A DNA stretch of 64,000 nucleotides from positions 13,085,507 through 13,149,506 of the forward strand of contig OU342632.1 in NCBI GenBank assembly GCA_910589415.1, read 5' to 3'. Shown here piece by piece: positions 44,991 to 58,481 of the stretch (its first letter is position 1; each line of letters opens with the position of its first letter). Source of the stretch: Malachius bipustulatus (lineage: Eukaryota > Arthropoda > Insecta > Coleoptera > Melyridae). The notes under the pieces are model-generated. The model ran no database searches and was not told where the DNA came from. It was given only the letters and a program-made list of their open reading frames with translations. Made by a program: the position numbers and the translations under genes.

Positions 44991-45792
44991 TCCATTGTCC
45001 ATAGATCACCCTCGCGGTGGTCTGCTTTACCTCCGTCTGTTCATTAGATTATCCATTAATCAATCTCTGCCTCACACTGATTGGACCGGGGCGAATGATA
45101 TAATGACCAGTGCGGATGATCTATGAACCCTTAGCTAACACCATTTATCCACCTCTTGAAGTTATCTGCTCCCATTCATCCTGCTAGAAAAATCAGTAGT
45201 AAAGCTCTTACCGATATTTCCAATGCAGTATTATCCAATTTTCCTGCTCGAAGTAACCTGTGCCGTTCTGGCGACAAGCTAGTTAACTGACCACTCATCT
45301 CTCTGTGTATTCCACTTTGAAGGTAGTCTGCATCCTATTAATCCTATCCAAGAGAGAAAATGTGTGCTTTCCGATTCAACCTGGCAGCAACCTGATCCAC
45401 TAGAAGTCATCTGCTCTTCATCCACCTTGGCAGAAAATCTTCAACCAACCGAACTTGTCCGCTTCCCACCCGCTCATGGCAACAAATCTGTATAGCGGAT
45501 GCTGCATCTATCTGTGACATACAACATCCATCCCAGCTCGAAGTTGCCTTCCCTTCCGACCATTCCTTGCTGGATGAACAGACACAACACTCTTTGTGGC
45601 CTGCATGATCGTCCTTCCTTTGAGTGTCAGTCATCTGCTTTCCATCAATCGTAGCGATTCCAAGAAGCGGACGACCACTTATCTCCCACTACCATACTAC
45701 CATATATCAGCATTGAAGCCATCTGCTTTAGGTCTATAGGTATGTCCACTGAATCATTGATTAATCCCTCTCGGCCAGAAGAATCGGGAAAT

Positions 45793-45856
45793 CTGGAAAA
45801 ACCACCAGAATTTATAACGTAAGACTCAACACAGAAAAGAAGCTTGTAATACTTAC
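45793..45856 (-). other. Intron-like segment 5 (64 bp)
   Basis: Minus strand: GTAAGTATTACAAGCTTC at the donor, TTCTGGTGGTTTTTCCAG at the acceptor; preceded by CAAAAATGGGTG. Confidence 0.5.
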
Positions 45857-47122
45857 CACCCATTTTTGGTAGTACTAGAATTATCTCATCCAGCGTGCGA
45901 GAACTATTACCATCCATTAAACCTGAAGACATCGGCTTTCCATAAATTGTGGAAGTATGTTTGATGGCAAATTTCTTCCCCACGAGTAGTCTCTACTTCC
46001 AATTCATCTGAAGTTCTTAATTCATCATACATCCATCAGAGCTCGAATTCGCCTGCTTCCCATCCAACCTGGCAGCAAAGTTGGTCTATCTCAACTGGTA
46101 GAGTCGCCTGCTTAACATCTATCATATCCACAACCCTGATCCATCTCAGCTTGAAGTCGCCTACTACCCATCAATCTTGACAGCCAAAGCTGGTTCACAC
46201 CAGCTCGAAGTCTTCTGCTTCCCAACCACTGCTAGCAATATTCTGAGAAGTCCCATTTCTCTGTGCCATTCAATGCTGATATAGATCACCCTCGAAGTCA
46301 TCTGCATTACCTCCATCTCTTCATTAGATCATCCATTGATCAATTCATTAGATTTGATTCATTGATCAAACTCTGCCTCATCTTGATACGACTGGGGCGA
46401 ATGATATAACAACCAGTGCGGATAATCTAATTGCGTCCTTGTCATATACAGTTTATACACCTCTTGAAGTTATCTGCTCCCATTCATCCTGGTACAAAAA
46501 TCAGCAGTAAAGCACTTACTGATATTTCCAATACATTACTATCCAATTTTCCTGCTCGAAGTAATGTGCATAAGCGATTCTGGCAACAAGCTAGTTAACT
46601 GACCACTCATTTCTCCATGTATTCCACTTTGAAAGTAGGCTGCATCCCATTCATCCTATCCAAGTGGGAAGTTGTGTACTTTCCATCAATCATGACAGCA
46701 CACCAAAGTAGCGATTGACCCATTTCTTTATAGCATGCATCTTGCAACTCAACATGGCAGCAAACCTGATCCACCCAACCTATGAAGTTGTCTGCTTCCC
46801 ATTCATCCTGGCAGCAGCCTGATCCACTCCAGCTCCTGGCACCTAGTCTGTGTAGCGGATAATGCATCTCTCTGTAATATACATCATCCATCCCAGCTCA
46901 AAGATGTCTTCCTCCCAACCATTCCTTGCTGGATGCACAGTAACAGATACAGCACTGTTTGGGGCCTGCATCATCATCATAATTCCATTGACTGTCAGTA
47001 ATCTGCTTTCCATCAATTGTGGAAACATATCAAGAAGTTTTTATTGTCCATACCATCCACCAAGATGTCCCATTATCCATACATCACCATCAATCGAAGT
47101 CGCCTGCTAAACTTATTATCTC

Positions 47123-47205
47123 CTGCAATATTATTGACATCAAAAATCATACTCTACAATGTAATGAAGACTAAAAAATACAGAAAAAGGTCTTATGGCA
47201 CTTAC
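47123..47205 (-). other. Intron-like segment 6 (83 bp)
   Basis: Minus strand: GTAAGTGCCATAAGACC at the donor, TGTCAATAATATTGCAG at the acceptor, then GAGATAATAAG. Confidence 0.5.
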
Positions 47206-48298
47206 CATTTATTTTGGGCAGCAGAAAAACAATCCTTGCAAAGTAAGCGTGACCCATTATCATCTATTAAACTTGAAGACTCCATAAATTGTGCAGGATT
47301 CTGGATGTCAGCTAGAGGTTGTCTGCATCCCACTAAACCTGGCATGTGGTAGGTTCATGTGGTATAGCTCAAAGTCCTCTACTTCATTTCCATCCTGGCA
47401 GCAAGCTCCATCCACACCAGCTTGATGTCGTCTGTTATTCAACCATTGCCAGCAGGATGCTCAGTAACAGATGACGCTCGCTGTGGTCTGACTCTCATCT
47501 TTCCACCTGATAGCACGAGGGTGAATGGTAAAATGATGAGTGCGGAGATCTATGTTTTAATCCGTCTTAGCAACAAACTAGGAACTGACCACTCATCGGC
47601 TCCATGTTTTACACTTCGAAGTAGTCTGTGTCCTGCATCCTGGTAGCCATGAAGAAGTTGTGTGGCTTCCCATCAAACATGACAAAGACGACAAAGCACC
47701 CACCATTGAACCATTTCATTGTGGCATGCATCGTCCAATCATCCCAGCACAATTTGTCTGCATCCCACCAAACCAGGCACCAAGCCCGATTAAGCCCACT
47801 AAGAAGTTTTGTGCCGTCATCCATTCTAGCAATAGCCTGATTCCAACTCAGATCGACACCTGTAAAGTGACTCCTTCACATTCATCCTGGCAGTAGCAAA
47901 CATCCGTTTCAGCTCAAATTTGTCTCTCTGTGGCATGCATCATGGCAGCAAACTTGGTCAATCATAGCTGGAAGTTGTTCGCTTTCTAACCCTACTGGAT
48001 GCAAACCTATTAGTGGATAACCCGTATCTCTGTAGCATACATCAACTATTCCAACTCAAACTCGTCTGCTACCCAACCATTCCTGATAGGATGCTCAGTA
48101 ACTGACTACATTCTCTGTGGCTTGCATCCTCATTCTTCCATCGATGTCGAAGCCATCTGCTTTCCATCCATCGTGGAAAGATGCCGAGAAGTGGACACTG
48201 TTCATGAATTACCATCGAAGTCGTTTGTCCACATACATCTGTTCAAAGGTTCATCATTCAGCCCTCTTTGCTAGAAGTATCAGACATTTTCTTGTCTC

Positions 48299-48373
48299 CT
48301 GCAATATTATTGACATCAACCAATCAGAGTTTGCAATGTAAAACAAAACATACAAAAAAATTTATGTACTTAC
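48299..48373 (-). other. Intron-like segment 7 (75 bp)
   Basis: Minus strand: GTAAGTACATAAATTTT at the donor, TGTCAATAATATTGCAG at the acceptor, then GAGACAAGAAAATG; preceded by CCCAAAATGGACGACA. Confidence 0.5.
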
Positions 48374-51300
48374 TGTCGTCCATTTTGGGTAGTTGAACAA
48401 TCATCTTTACGTAACAAGCATGAACCATCACCATCCATTCAACTCAAAGAAATTTACTACTTATGAATCATGGCAGGATGGTATATAGCAAAGACCTTTC
48501 CTCTCCCCTACCAGTCTTCATTTTCCATTTATCTCATAATTCTGAGTCATTAATGTTACATCCACTCCAATTCAAAGTTGTATATGTCTGCTTCTCATCC
48601 ATCCTCGCAGCAAATCTGGTCCATCGCAGTACGAAATTGTCCGCTTTACATTCAACTTGACAGCAAACCTGATTCATACCAGAGAGTGTTCTACTATCCA
48701 TTCAAGTTGGGTAGAGGATATGTTAAATGCATTATCCATTCTATTTCCCAAGTCTCCGGCATTCCACCAATCCTGGCAGCAAACTTCATCCACACTCAAA
48801 GTTGTCTTAATCTCACCCAATCAGGCAGCAAACCTAATCAAGTCCACCATGAATTTGTCTGCTTCTTTCTTGATGCTAAATGGTAATTACGGGGAAAGTT
48901 ATCTGAAAAATTTATTATTTGTCTACTACTCGCACCGGCCTTGACTACTTTTTTCTTGAAAGCGGCTGTCCTTTCAACAGGAATATTTGGTTCATCTGAA
49001 AAAATACTTTTGTTGCCCGGCTATCGCAAAGCACTTACTGTCGTTGATGGATGATCTTTTTCCTCGACTCTTCAGAATTTTTCTGCTACTTGGGGTGAAG
49101 TATGTTTCTAACACTGGCATGATTTTTCTCAAACTCGAACCCTATCTATAAACAATTTTCGTTTGGATATTGTGTGATGCACTTACTGTGAGAATTTTGA
49201 AAATTGCTTTCTTCTTTCTAAATGACGAGAATAACAAGGGAATGGCATCTGAAAAAATTATTATTTGTCTACTACTCGCACCGGCCTAGACTTCTTTTTT
49301 CTTGAAAGAGGCTGTCCTTTCAACAGGAATTGCTCATCTGAAAAAACACTTTTGTCGTCTGGCTATCGCATAGCACTTACTGTCGTTGCTGGATGATCTT
49401 TTCCTCGACTCTTCAGAATTTTTCTGCTACTTGGGGTGAAGTATGTTTCTAACACTACTGGCCGGATTTTTCTCAAACTCGAACCCTATCTACAAACAAT
49501 TTTGGTTTGGATATTGTGTGATGCACTTACTGTGAGAATTTTGAAAATTGTTTTCTTCGTTCTAAGTGATGAGAATTACAGGGAATGGCATCTGAAAAAT
49601 TTATTATTTGTCTACTACTCTCACCGGCCTAGACTTCTTTTTTCTTGAAACAGGCTGTCCTTTCAACAGGAATTGTTCATCTGAAAAAATACTTTTGTTG
49701 TCCGGCTATCGCATAGCACTTACTGTCGTTGCTGGATGATCTTTTCCTCGACTCTTCAGAATTTTTCTGCTACTTGGGGTGAAGTATGTTTCTAACACTG
49801 GCCGGATTTTTCTCAAACTCGAACCCTATCTACAAACAATTTTGGTTTGGATATTGTGTGACAGCACTTACTGTGAGAATTTTGATAATTTTATGTCTTC
49901 TTTCTAATTGATGAGAATTAATTACAGGGAATGGCATCTGAAAAATTTATCATTTGTCTACTACACCGGCCTAGACTTCTTTTTTCTTGAAAGAGGCTGT
50001 CCTTTCAACAAGAATTGTTCATCTGAAAAAACACTTTTGTCTTCTGGCTATCGCATAGCACTTACTGTCGTTGCTGGATGATCTTTTCCTCGACTCTTCA
50101 GAATTTTTCTGCTACTTGGGGTGAAGTATGTTTCTAACACTACTGGCCGGCTTTTTCTCAAACTCGAACCCTATCTACAAACAATTTTGGTTTGGATATT
50201 GTGTGATGCACTTACTGTGAGAATTTTGAAATATGTTTTCTTCGTTCTAAGTGATGAGAATTACAGGGAATGGCATCTGAAAAATTTATTATTTGTCTAC
50301 TACTCTCACCGGCCTAGACTTCTTTTTTCTTGAAACAGGCTGTCCTTTCAACAGGAATTGTTCATCTGAAAAAATACTTTTGTTGTCCAGCTATCGCATA
50401 GCACTTACTGTCGTTGCTGGATGATCTTTTCCTCGACTCTTCAGAATTTTTCTGCTACTTGGGGTGAAGTAGGTCTAACACTGGCCGGATTTTTCTCAAA
50501 CTCGAACCCTATCTACAAACAATTTTGGTTTGGATATTGTGTGATGCACTTACTGTGAGAATTTTGAAAATTGTTTTCTTCGTTTTAAGAGATGAAAATT
50601 ACAGGGAATGGCATCTGAAAAATTTATTATTTGTCTACTACTCTCACCGGCCTAGACTTCTTTTTTCTTGAAACAGGCTGTCCTTTCAACTGGAATTGTT
50701 CATCTGAAAAAATACTTTTGTTGTCCGGCTATCGCATAGCACTTATTGTCGTTGCTGGATGATCTTTTCCTCGACTCTCCAGAATTTTTCTGCTACTTGG
50801 GGTGAAGTAGGTCTAACACTGGCCGGATTTTTCTCAAACTCGAACCCTATCTACAAACAATTTTGGTTTGGATATTGTGTGACAGCACTTACTGTGAGAA
50901 TTTTGATAATTTTATTTCTTCTTTCTAATTGATGAGAATTAATTACAGGGCATGGCATCTGAAAAATTTATTATTTGTCTACTACTCGCACCGGCCTAGA
51001 CGTCTTTTTTCTTGAAAAAGGCTGTCCTTTCAACAGGAATTGTTCATCTGAAAAAATACTTTTGTTGTCCGGCTATCGCATAGCACACATAGCATACTGT
51101 CGTTGCTGGATGATCTTTTCCTCGACTCTACAGAATTTTTCTGCTACTTGGGGTGAAGTATGTTTCTAACACTGGCCGGATTTTTCTCAAACTCGAACCC
51201 TATCTACAAACAATTTTGGTTTGGATATTGTGTGATGCACTTACTGTGAGAATTTTGAAAATTGTTTTCTTCGTTTTAAGTGATGAGAATTACAGGGAAT

Positions 51301-52510
51301 GGCATCTGAAAAATTTATTATTTGTCTACTACTCGCACCGGCCTAGACGTCTTTTTTCTTGAAAAAGGCTGTCCTTTCAACGGGAATTGTTCATCTGAAA
51401 AAATACTTTTGTTGTCCGGCTATCGCATAGCACTTACTGTCGTTGCTGGATGATCTTTTCCTCGACTCTACAGAATTTTTCTGCTACTTGGGGTATGTTT
51501 CTAACACTGGCCGGATTTTTCTCAAACTCGAACCCTATCTACAAACAATTTTGGTTTGGATATTGTGTGATGCACTTACTGTGAGAATTTTGAAAGTTGT
51601 TTTCTTCGTTCTAAGTGATGAGAATTACAGGGAATGGCATCTGAAAAATTTATTATTTGTCTACTACTCTCACCGGCCTAGACTTCTTTTTTCTTGAAAC
51701 AGGCTGTCCTTTCAACAGGAATTGTTCATCTGAAAAAATACTTTTGTTGTCCGGCTATCGCATAGCACTTACTGTCGTTGCTGGATGATCTTTTCCTCGA
51801 CTCTTCAGAATTTTTCTGCTACTTGGGGTGAAGTATGTTTCTAACACTGGCCGGATTTTTCTCAAACTCGAACCCTATCTACAAACAATTTTGGTTTGGA
51901 TATTGTGTGATGCACTTACTGTGAGAATTTTGAAAATTGTTTTCTTCGTTCTAAGTGATGAGAATTACAGGGAATGGCATCTGAAAAATTTATTATTTGT
52001 CTACTACTCTCACCGGCCTAGACTTCTTTTTTCTTGAAACAGGCTGTCCTTTCAACAGGAATTGTTCATCTGAAAAAATACTTTTGTTGTCCGGCTATCG
52101 CATAGCACTTACTGTCGTTGCTGGATGATCTTTTCCTCGACTCTTCAGAATTTTTCTGCTACTTGGGGTGAAGTATGTTTCTAACACTGGCCGGATTTTT
52201 CTCAAACTGGAACCCTATCTACAAACAATTTTCGTTTGGATATTGTGTGATGCACTTACTGTGAGAATTTTGAAAATTGCTTTCTTCTTTCTAAGTGACG
52301 AGAATAACAAGGGAATGGCATCTGAAAAAATTATTATTTGTCTACTACTCGCACCGGCCTAGACTTCTTTTTTCTTGAAAGAGGCTGTCCTTTCAACAGG
52401 AATTGCTCATCTGAAAAAACACTTTTGTCGTCTGGCTAACGCATAGCACTTACTGTCGTTGCTGGATGATCTTTTCCTCGACTCTTCAGAATTTTTCTGC
52501 TACTTGGGGT

Positions 52511-54550
52511 GAAGTAGGTCTAACACTGGCCGGATTTTTCTCAAACTCGAACCCTATCTACAAACAATTTTGGTTTGGATATTGTGTGATGCACTTACTG
52601 TGAGAATTTTGAAAATTGTTTTCTTCGTTTTAAGTGATGAGAATTACAGGGAATGGCATCTAAAAAATTTATTATTTGTCTACTACTCGCACCGGCCTAG
52701 ACATCTTTTTTCTTGAAAAAGGCTGTCCTTTCAACAGGAATTGTTCATCTGAAAAAATACTTTTGTTGTCCGGCTATCGCATAGCACTTACTGTCGTTGC
52801 TGGATGATCTTTTCCTCGACTCTTCAGAATTCTTCTGCTACTTGGGGTGAAGTATGTTTCTAACACTGACCGGATTTTTCTCAAACTCGAACCCTATCTA
52901 CAAACAATTTTGGTTTGGATATTGTGTGACGCACTTACTGTGAGAATTTTGAAAATTGTTTTCTTCGTTCTAAGTGATGAGAATTACAGGGAATGGCATC
53001 TGAAAAATTTATTATTTGTCTACTACTCTCACCGGCCTAGACTTCTTTTTTCTTGAAACAGGCTGTCCTTTCAACAGGAATTGTTCATCTGAAAAAATAC
53101 TTTTGTTGTCCGGCTATCGCATAGCACTTACTGTCGTTGCTGGATGATCTTTTCCTCGACTCTTCAGAATTTTTCTGTTACTTGGGGTGAAGTATGTTTC
53201 TAACACTGGCCGGATTTTTCTCAAACTCGAACCCTCTACAAACAATTTTGGTTTGGATATTGTGTGACGGCACTTACTGTGAGAATTTTGAAAATTGTTT
53301 TCTTCGTTTTAAGTGATGAGAATTACAGGGAATGGCATCTGAAAAATATTATTTGTCTACTACTCGCACCGGCCTAGACGTCTTTTTTCTTGAAAAAGGC
53401 TGTCCTTTCAACAGGAATTGTTCATCTGAAAAAATACTTTTGTTGTCCGGCTATCGCATAGCACTTACTGTCGTTGCTGGATGATCTTTTCCTCGACTCT
53501 TCAGAATTTTTCTGCTACTTGGGGTGAAGTATGTTTCTAACACTGGCCGGATTTTTCTCAAACTCGAACCCTATCTACAAACAATTTTGGTTTGGATATT
53601 GTGTGACAGCACTTACTGTGAGAATTTTGAAAATTGTTTTCTTCGTTCTAAGTGATGAGAATTACAGGGAATGGCATCTGAAAAATTTATTATTTGTCTA
53701 CTGCTCTCACCGGCCTAGACTTCTTTTTTCTTGAAACAGGCTGTCCTTTCAACAGGAATTGTTCATCTGAAAAAATACTTTTGTTGTCCGGCTATCGCAT
53801 AGCACTTACTGTCGTTGCTGGATGATCTTTTCCTCGACTCTTCAGAATTTTTCTGTTACTTGGGGTGAAGTATGTTTCTAACACTGGCCGGATTTTTCTC
53901 AAACTCGAACCCTCTACAAACAATTTTGGTTTGGATATTGTGTGACGGCACTTACTGTGAGAATTTTGAAAATTGTTTTCTTCGTTTTAAGTGATGAGAA
54001 TTACAGGGAATGGCATCTGAAAAATTTATTATTTGTCTACTACTCGCACCGGCCTAGACGTCTTTTTTCTTGAAACAGGCTGTCCTTTCAACAGGAATTG
54101 TTCATCTGAAAAAATACTTTTGTTGTCCGGCTATCGCATAGCACTTACTGTCGTTGCTGGATGATCTTTTCCTCGACTCTTCAGAATTTTTCTGCTACTT
54201 GGGGTGAAGTATGTTTCTAACACTGGCCGGATTTTTCTCAAACTGGAACCCTATCTACAAACAATTTTCGTTTGGATATTGTGTGATGCACTTACTGTGA
54301 GAATTTTGAAAATTGCTTTCTTCTTTCTAAGTGACGAGAATAACAAGGGAATGGCATCTGAAAAAATTATTATTTGTCTACTACTCGCACCGGCCTAGAC
54401 TTCTTTTTTCTTGAAAGAGGCTGTCCTTTCAACAGGAATTGCTCATCTGAAAAAACACTTTTGTCGTCTGGCTAACGCATAGCACTTACTGTCGTTGCTG
54501 GATGATCTTTTCCTCGACTCTTCAGAATTTTTCTGCTACTTGGGGTGAAG
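52511..54550. repeat. Higher-order repeat copy 1 (shortened)
   Basis: Order of variant monomers matches copy 2 from its start (a CTGACCGG monomer at 52847, then 53187, 53531) but lacks a partial monomer of about 220 bp and later monomers before the insertion at 54551. Confidence 0.75.
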
Positions 54551-54552
54551 TA

Positions 54553-55541
54553 AAGTCTATTTTTTATTTAGATGGACTTGTCAAACAGCTGTTAAGTTGG
54601 TACCCTGTGCAATCTTTAAACAGTAATTTTCATATTGTCGGATGGTAGTCTGTTTTCTTGACCTTGGCAAAAAATTTACGTTGTGACTAAAGTAACGGCA
54701 ACATTCCCTGATTCGTGTATAGGCTATGACGTCACCTGCAAAACATGTTTCCTTGTTGTAAGTTGCACTGTTATAAAACGCAAGTTAAAAACTTCAAATT
54801 ACTTTATTTTCTTCGAAAATAGTCCTTTTTTAGAAGTTATTCGTTTTTTGAGGATAAATTTAACTGTTGCTTCGATTGACTATAATAATCTAATGACGTT
54901 TTGCGAAAACTAGGTCTGGGTCCTCAGTCGGCACTCTAGTCACAGCGAAACGCCAGAAACTTGAAAAGTTGAAGTTGTCAAATTGACAAACCAAATTATC
55001 AAATTCAAAATTATTTAAATGCTCAGGCAGGTAAATTTATTTCAAAAGAAAGAAAAGAATGAATCATCAAATAATGCTATAAACATTAAAGATGTTTCTC
55101 CAGATTAAGCAAAAATACAGTTAAACCAGATTCCTTGAAATATTCCTTGAGAAATTCTTAAAAAATGATTTCAATAATGTAAGTACCTCTATTTGTCAAG
55201 AATAGATCTTTTATTTTCAACATTTTTACATAAAACTATAAAGGAATCGGTCTAATCTTACATATATAAGATTTATAACAGTAAATAGCTAGGTACTTAC
55301 ACTTACAAGTCTCTAAAATTTTCCAATTTACCACTAGAAATTGCGTTTATAATTTTTCTAATTTTAAATTTTGAAATAAAATGACATTTCAACTAATCGA
55401 CATAACCTAAATTAATTTAGTAACCATTCTAGTGACTATTTTGGTAACAACTATCACCATAACCAACCTAATCAGTCTTGTTGCCAATCGTTCCCCTAGA
55501 ATTTTGACTTGGTGGAATCCATCTAAATAAAAAATAAAGTA
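54553..55541. mobile_element. 989-bp TIR element inserted in the satellite
   Basis: The satellite phrase GAAGTAGGTCTAAC is interrupted as GAAG-TA ... TA-GGTCTAAC, i.e. a TA target duplication (54551-52, 55542-43). Ends carry 18-20 bp inverted repeats (TATTTTTTATTTAGATGGA and its complement). The inside is AT-rich and has no transposase, so it is a non-autonomous element, probably of the Tc1/mariner type. Confidence 0.85.
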
Positions 55542-55542
55542 T

Positions 55543-58481
55543 AGGTCTAACACTGGCCGGATTTTTCTCAAACTCGAACCCTATCTACAAACAATTTTGG
55601 TTTGGATATTGTGTGATGCACTTACTGTGAGAATTTTGAAAATTGTTTTCTTCGTTTTAAGTGATGAGAATTACAGGGAATGGCATCTAAAAAATTTATT
55701 ATTTGTCTACTACTCGCACCGGCCTAGACGTCTTTTTTCTTGAAAAAGGCTGTCCTTTCAACAGGAATTGTTCATCTGAAAAAATACTTTTGTTGTCCGG
55801 CTATCGCATAGCACTTACTGTCGTTGCTGGATGATCTTTTCTTCGACTCTTCAGAATTCTTCTGCTACTTGGGGTGAAGTATGTTTCTAACACTGACCGG
55901 ATTTTTCTCAAACTCGAACCCTATCTACAAACAATTTTGGTTTGGATATTGTGTGACGCACTTACTGTGAGAATTTTGAAAATTGTTTTCTTCGTTCTAA
56001 GTGATGAGAATTACAGGGAATGGCATCTGAAAAATTTATTATTTGTCTACTACTCTCACCGGCCTAGACTTCTTTTTTCTTGAAACAGGCTGTCCTTTCA
56101 ACAGGAATTGTTCATCTGAAAAAATACTTTTGTTGTCCGGCTATCGCATAGCACTTACTGTCGTTGCTGGATGATCTTTTCCTCGACTCTTCAGAATTTT
56201 TCTGTTACTTGGGGTGAAGTATGTTTCTAACACTGGCCGGATTTTTCTCAAACTCGAACCCTCTACAAACAATTTTGGTTTGGATATTGTGTGACGGCAC
56301 TTACTGTGAGAATTTTGAAAATTGTTTTCTTCGTTTTAAGTGATGAGAATTACAGGGAATGGCATCTGAAAAATATTATTTGTCTACTACTCGCACCGGC
56401 CTAGACGTCTTTTTTCTTGAAAAAGGCTGTCCTTTCAACAGGAATTGTTCATCTGAAAAAATACTTTTGTTGTCCGGCTATCGCATAGCACTTACTGTCG
56501 TTGCTGGATGATCTTTTCCTCGACTCTTCAGAATTTTTCTGCTACTTGGGGTGAAGTATGTTTCTAACACTGGCCGGATTTTTCTCAAACTCGAACCCTA
56601 TCTACAAACAATTTTGGTTTGGATATTGTGTGACAGCACTTACTGTGAGAATTTTGAAAATTGTTTTCTTCGTTTTAAGTGATGAGAATTACAGGGAATG
56701 GCATCTGAAAAATTTATTATTTGTCTACTACTCTCACCGGCCTAGACTTCTTTTTTCTTGAAACAGGCTGTCCTTTCAACAGGAATTGTTCATCTGAAAA
56801 AATACTTTTGTTGTCCGGCTATCGCATAGCACTTACTGTCGTTGCTGGATGATCTTTTCCTCGACTCTTCAGAATTTTTCTGCTACTTGGGGTGAAGTAT
56901 GTTTCTAACACTGGCCGGATTTTTCTCAAACTCGAACCCTCTACAAACAATTTTGGTTTGGATATTGTGTGACGGCACTTACTGTGAGAATTTTGAAAAT
57001 TGTTTTCTTCGTTTTAAGTGATGAGAATTACAGGGAATGGCATCTGAAAAATTTATTATTTGTCTACTACTCGCACCGGCCTAGACGTCTTTTTTCTTGA
57101 AAAAGGCTGTCCTTTCAACAGGAATTGTTCATCTGAAAAAATACTTTTGTTGTCCGGCTATCGCATAGCACTTACTGTCGTTGCTGGATGATCTTTTCCT
57201 CGACTCTTCAGAATTCTGATAATTTTATTTCTTCTTTCTAATTTATGAGAATTAATTACAGGGAATGGCATCTGAAAAATTTATTATTTGTCTACTACAC
57301 CGGCCTAGACTTCTTTTTTCTTGAAAGAGGCTGTCCTTTCAACAAGAATTGTTCATCTGAAAAAACACTTTTGTCGTCTGGCTATCGCATAGCACTTACT
57401 GTCGTTGCTGGATGATCTTTTCCTCGACTCTTCAGAATTTTTCTGCTACTTGGGGTGAAGTATGTTTCTAACACTGGCCGGATTTTTCTCAAACTGGAAC
57501 CCTATCTACAAACAATTTTCGTTTGGATATTGTGTGATGCACTTACCGTGAGAATTTTGAAAATTGCTTTCTTCTTTCTAAGTGACGAGAATAACAAGGG
57601 AATGGCATCTGAAAAAATTATTATTTGTCTACTACTCGCACCGGCCTAGACTTCTTTTTTCTTCAAAGACGCTGTCCTTTCAACAGGACTTGCTCATCTG
57701 AAAAAACACTTTTGTCGTCTGGCTAACGCATAGCACTTACTGTCGTTGCTGAATGATCTTTTCCTCGACTCTTCAGAATTTTTCTGCTACTTGGGGTGAA
57801 GTAGGTCTAACACTGGCCGGATTTTTCTCAAACTCGAACCCTATCTACAAACAATTTTGGTTTGGATATTGTGTGACAGCACTTACAGTGAGAATTTTGA
57901 TAATTTTATTTCTTCTTTCTAATTGATGAGAATTAATTACAGGGAATGGCATCTGAAAAATTTATTATTTGTCTACTACACCGGCCTAGACTTCTTTTTT
58001 CTTGAAACAGGCTGTCCTTTCAACAGGAATTGTTCATCTGAAAAAATACTTTTGTTGTCCGGCTATCGCATAGCACTTACTGTCGTTGCTGGATGATCTT
58101 TTCCTCGACTCTTCAGAATTTTTCTGCTACTTGGGGTGAAGTAGGTCTAACACTGGCCGGATTTTTCTCAAACTCGAACCCTATCTACAAACAATTTTGG
58201 TTTGGATATTGTGTGATGCACTTACTGTGAGAATTTTGGAAATTGCTTTCTTCTTTCTAAGTGACGAGAATAACAAGGGAATGGCATCTGAAAAAATTAT
58301 TATTTGTCTACTACTCGCACCGGCCTAGACTTCTTTTTTCTTGAAAGAGGCTGTCCTTTCAACAGGAATTGCTCATCTGAAAAAACACTTTTGTCGTCTG
58401 GCTAACGCATAGCACTTACTGTCGTTGCTGGATGATCTTTTCCTCGACTCTTCAGAATTTTTCTGCTACTTGGGGTGAAGT
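55543..58481. repeat. Higher-order repeat copy 2 (2,939 bp)
   Basis: Landmarks at 55874, 56558 and 57455 all recur exactly 2,939 bp later. Includes a deletion-junction monomer at 57214 (GAATTCTGATAATTTTA). Confidence 0.88.

Larger units (their letters stand above)
36250..48885. repeat. Composite 53-54 bp minisatellite array with interspersed spacer modules
   Basis: The basic unit reads CAGCTCGAAGTCGTCTGCTT then CCCATCCACCTGGCAGCAA... on the + strand and recurs throughout. Outer parts (36.3-40.4 kb and 45-48.9 kb) are diverged; inner parts are homogeneous. A spacer with GCACTTACCGATATTTCC recurs at about 39752, 43127, 45208 and 46513, and another with TTTATAACGTAAGACTCAAC recurs about five times, so blocks of 1.3-3.4 kb were duplicated as wholes. 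On the minus strand the unit reads as a rough 18-residue repeat (F-A-A-R-M-D-G-K-Q...F-E-L-x-W), but frames drift because units are 53 or 54 bp. Confidence 0.9.

Noticed and set aside
36250..48885. CRISPR-like array
   Set aside because: The regular repeats have no unique spacers of even length, unit-to-unit divergence is high, and the context is eukaryotic.
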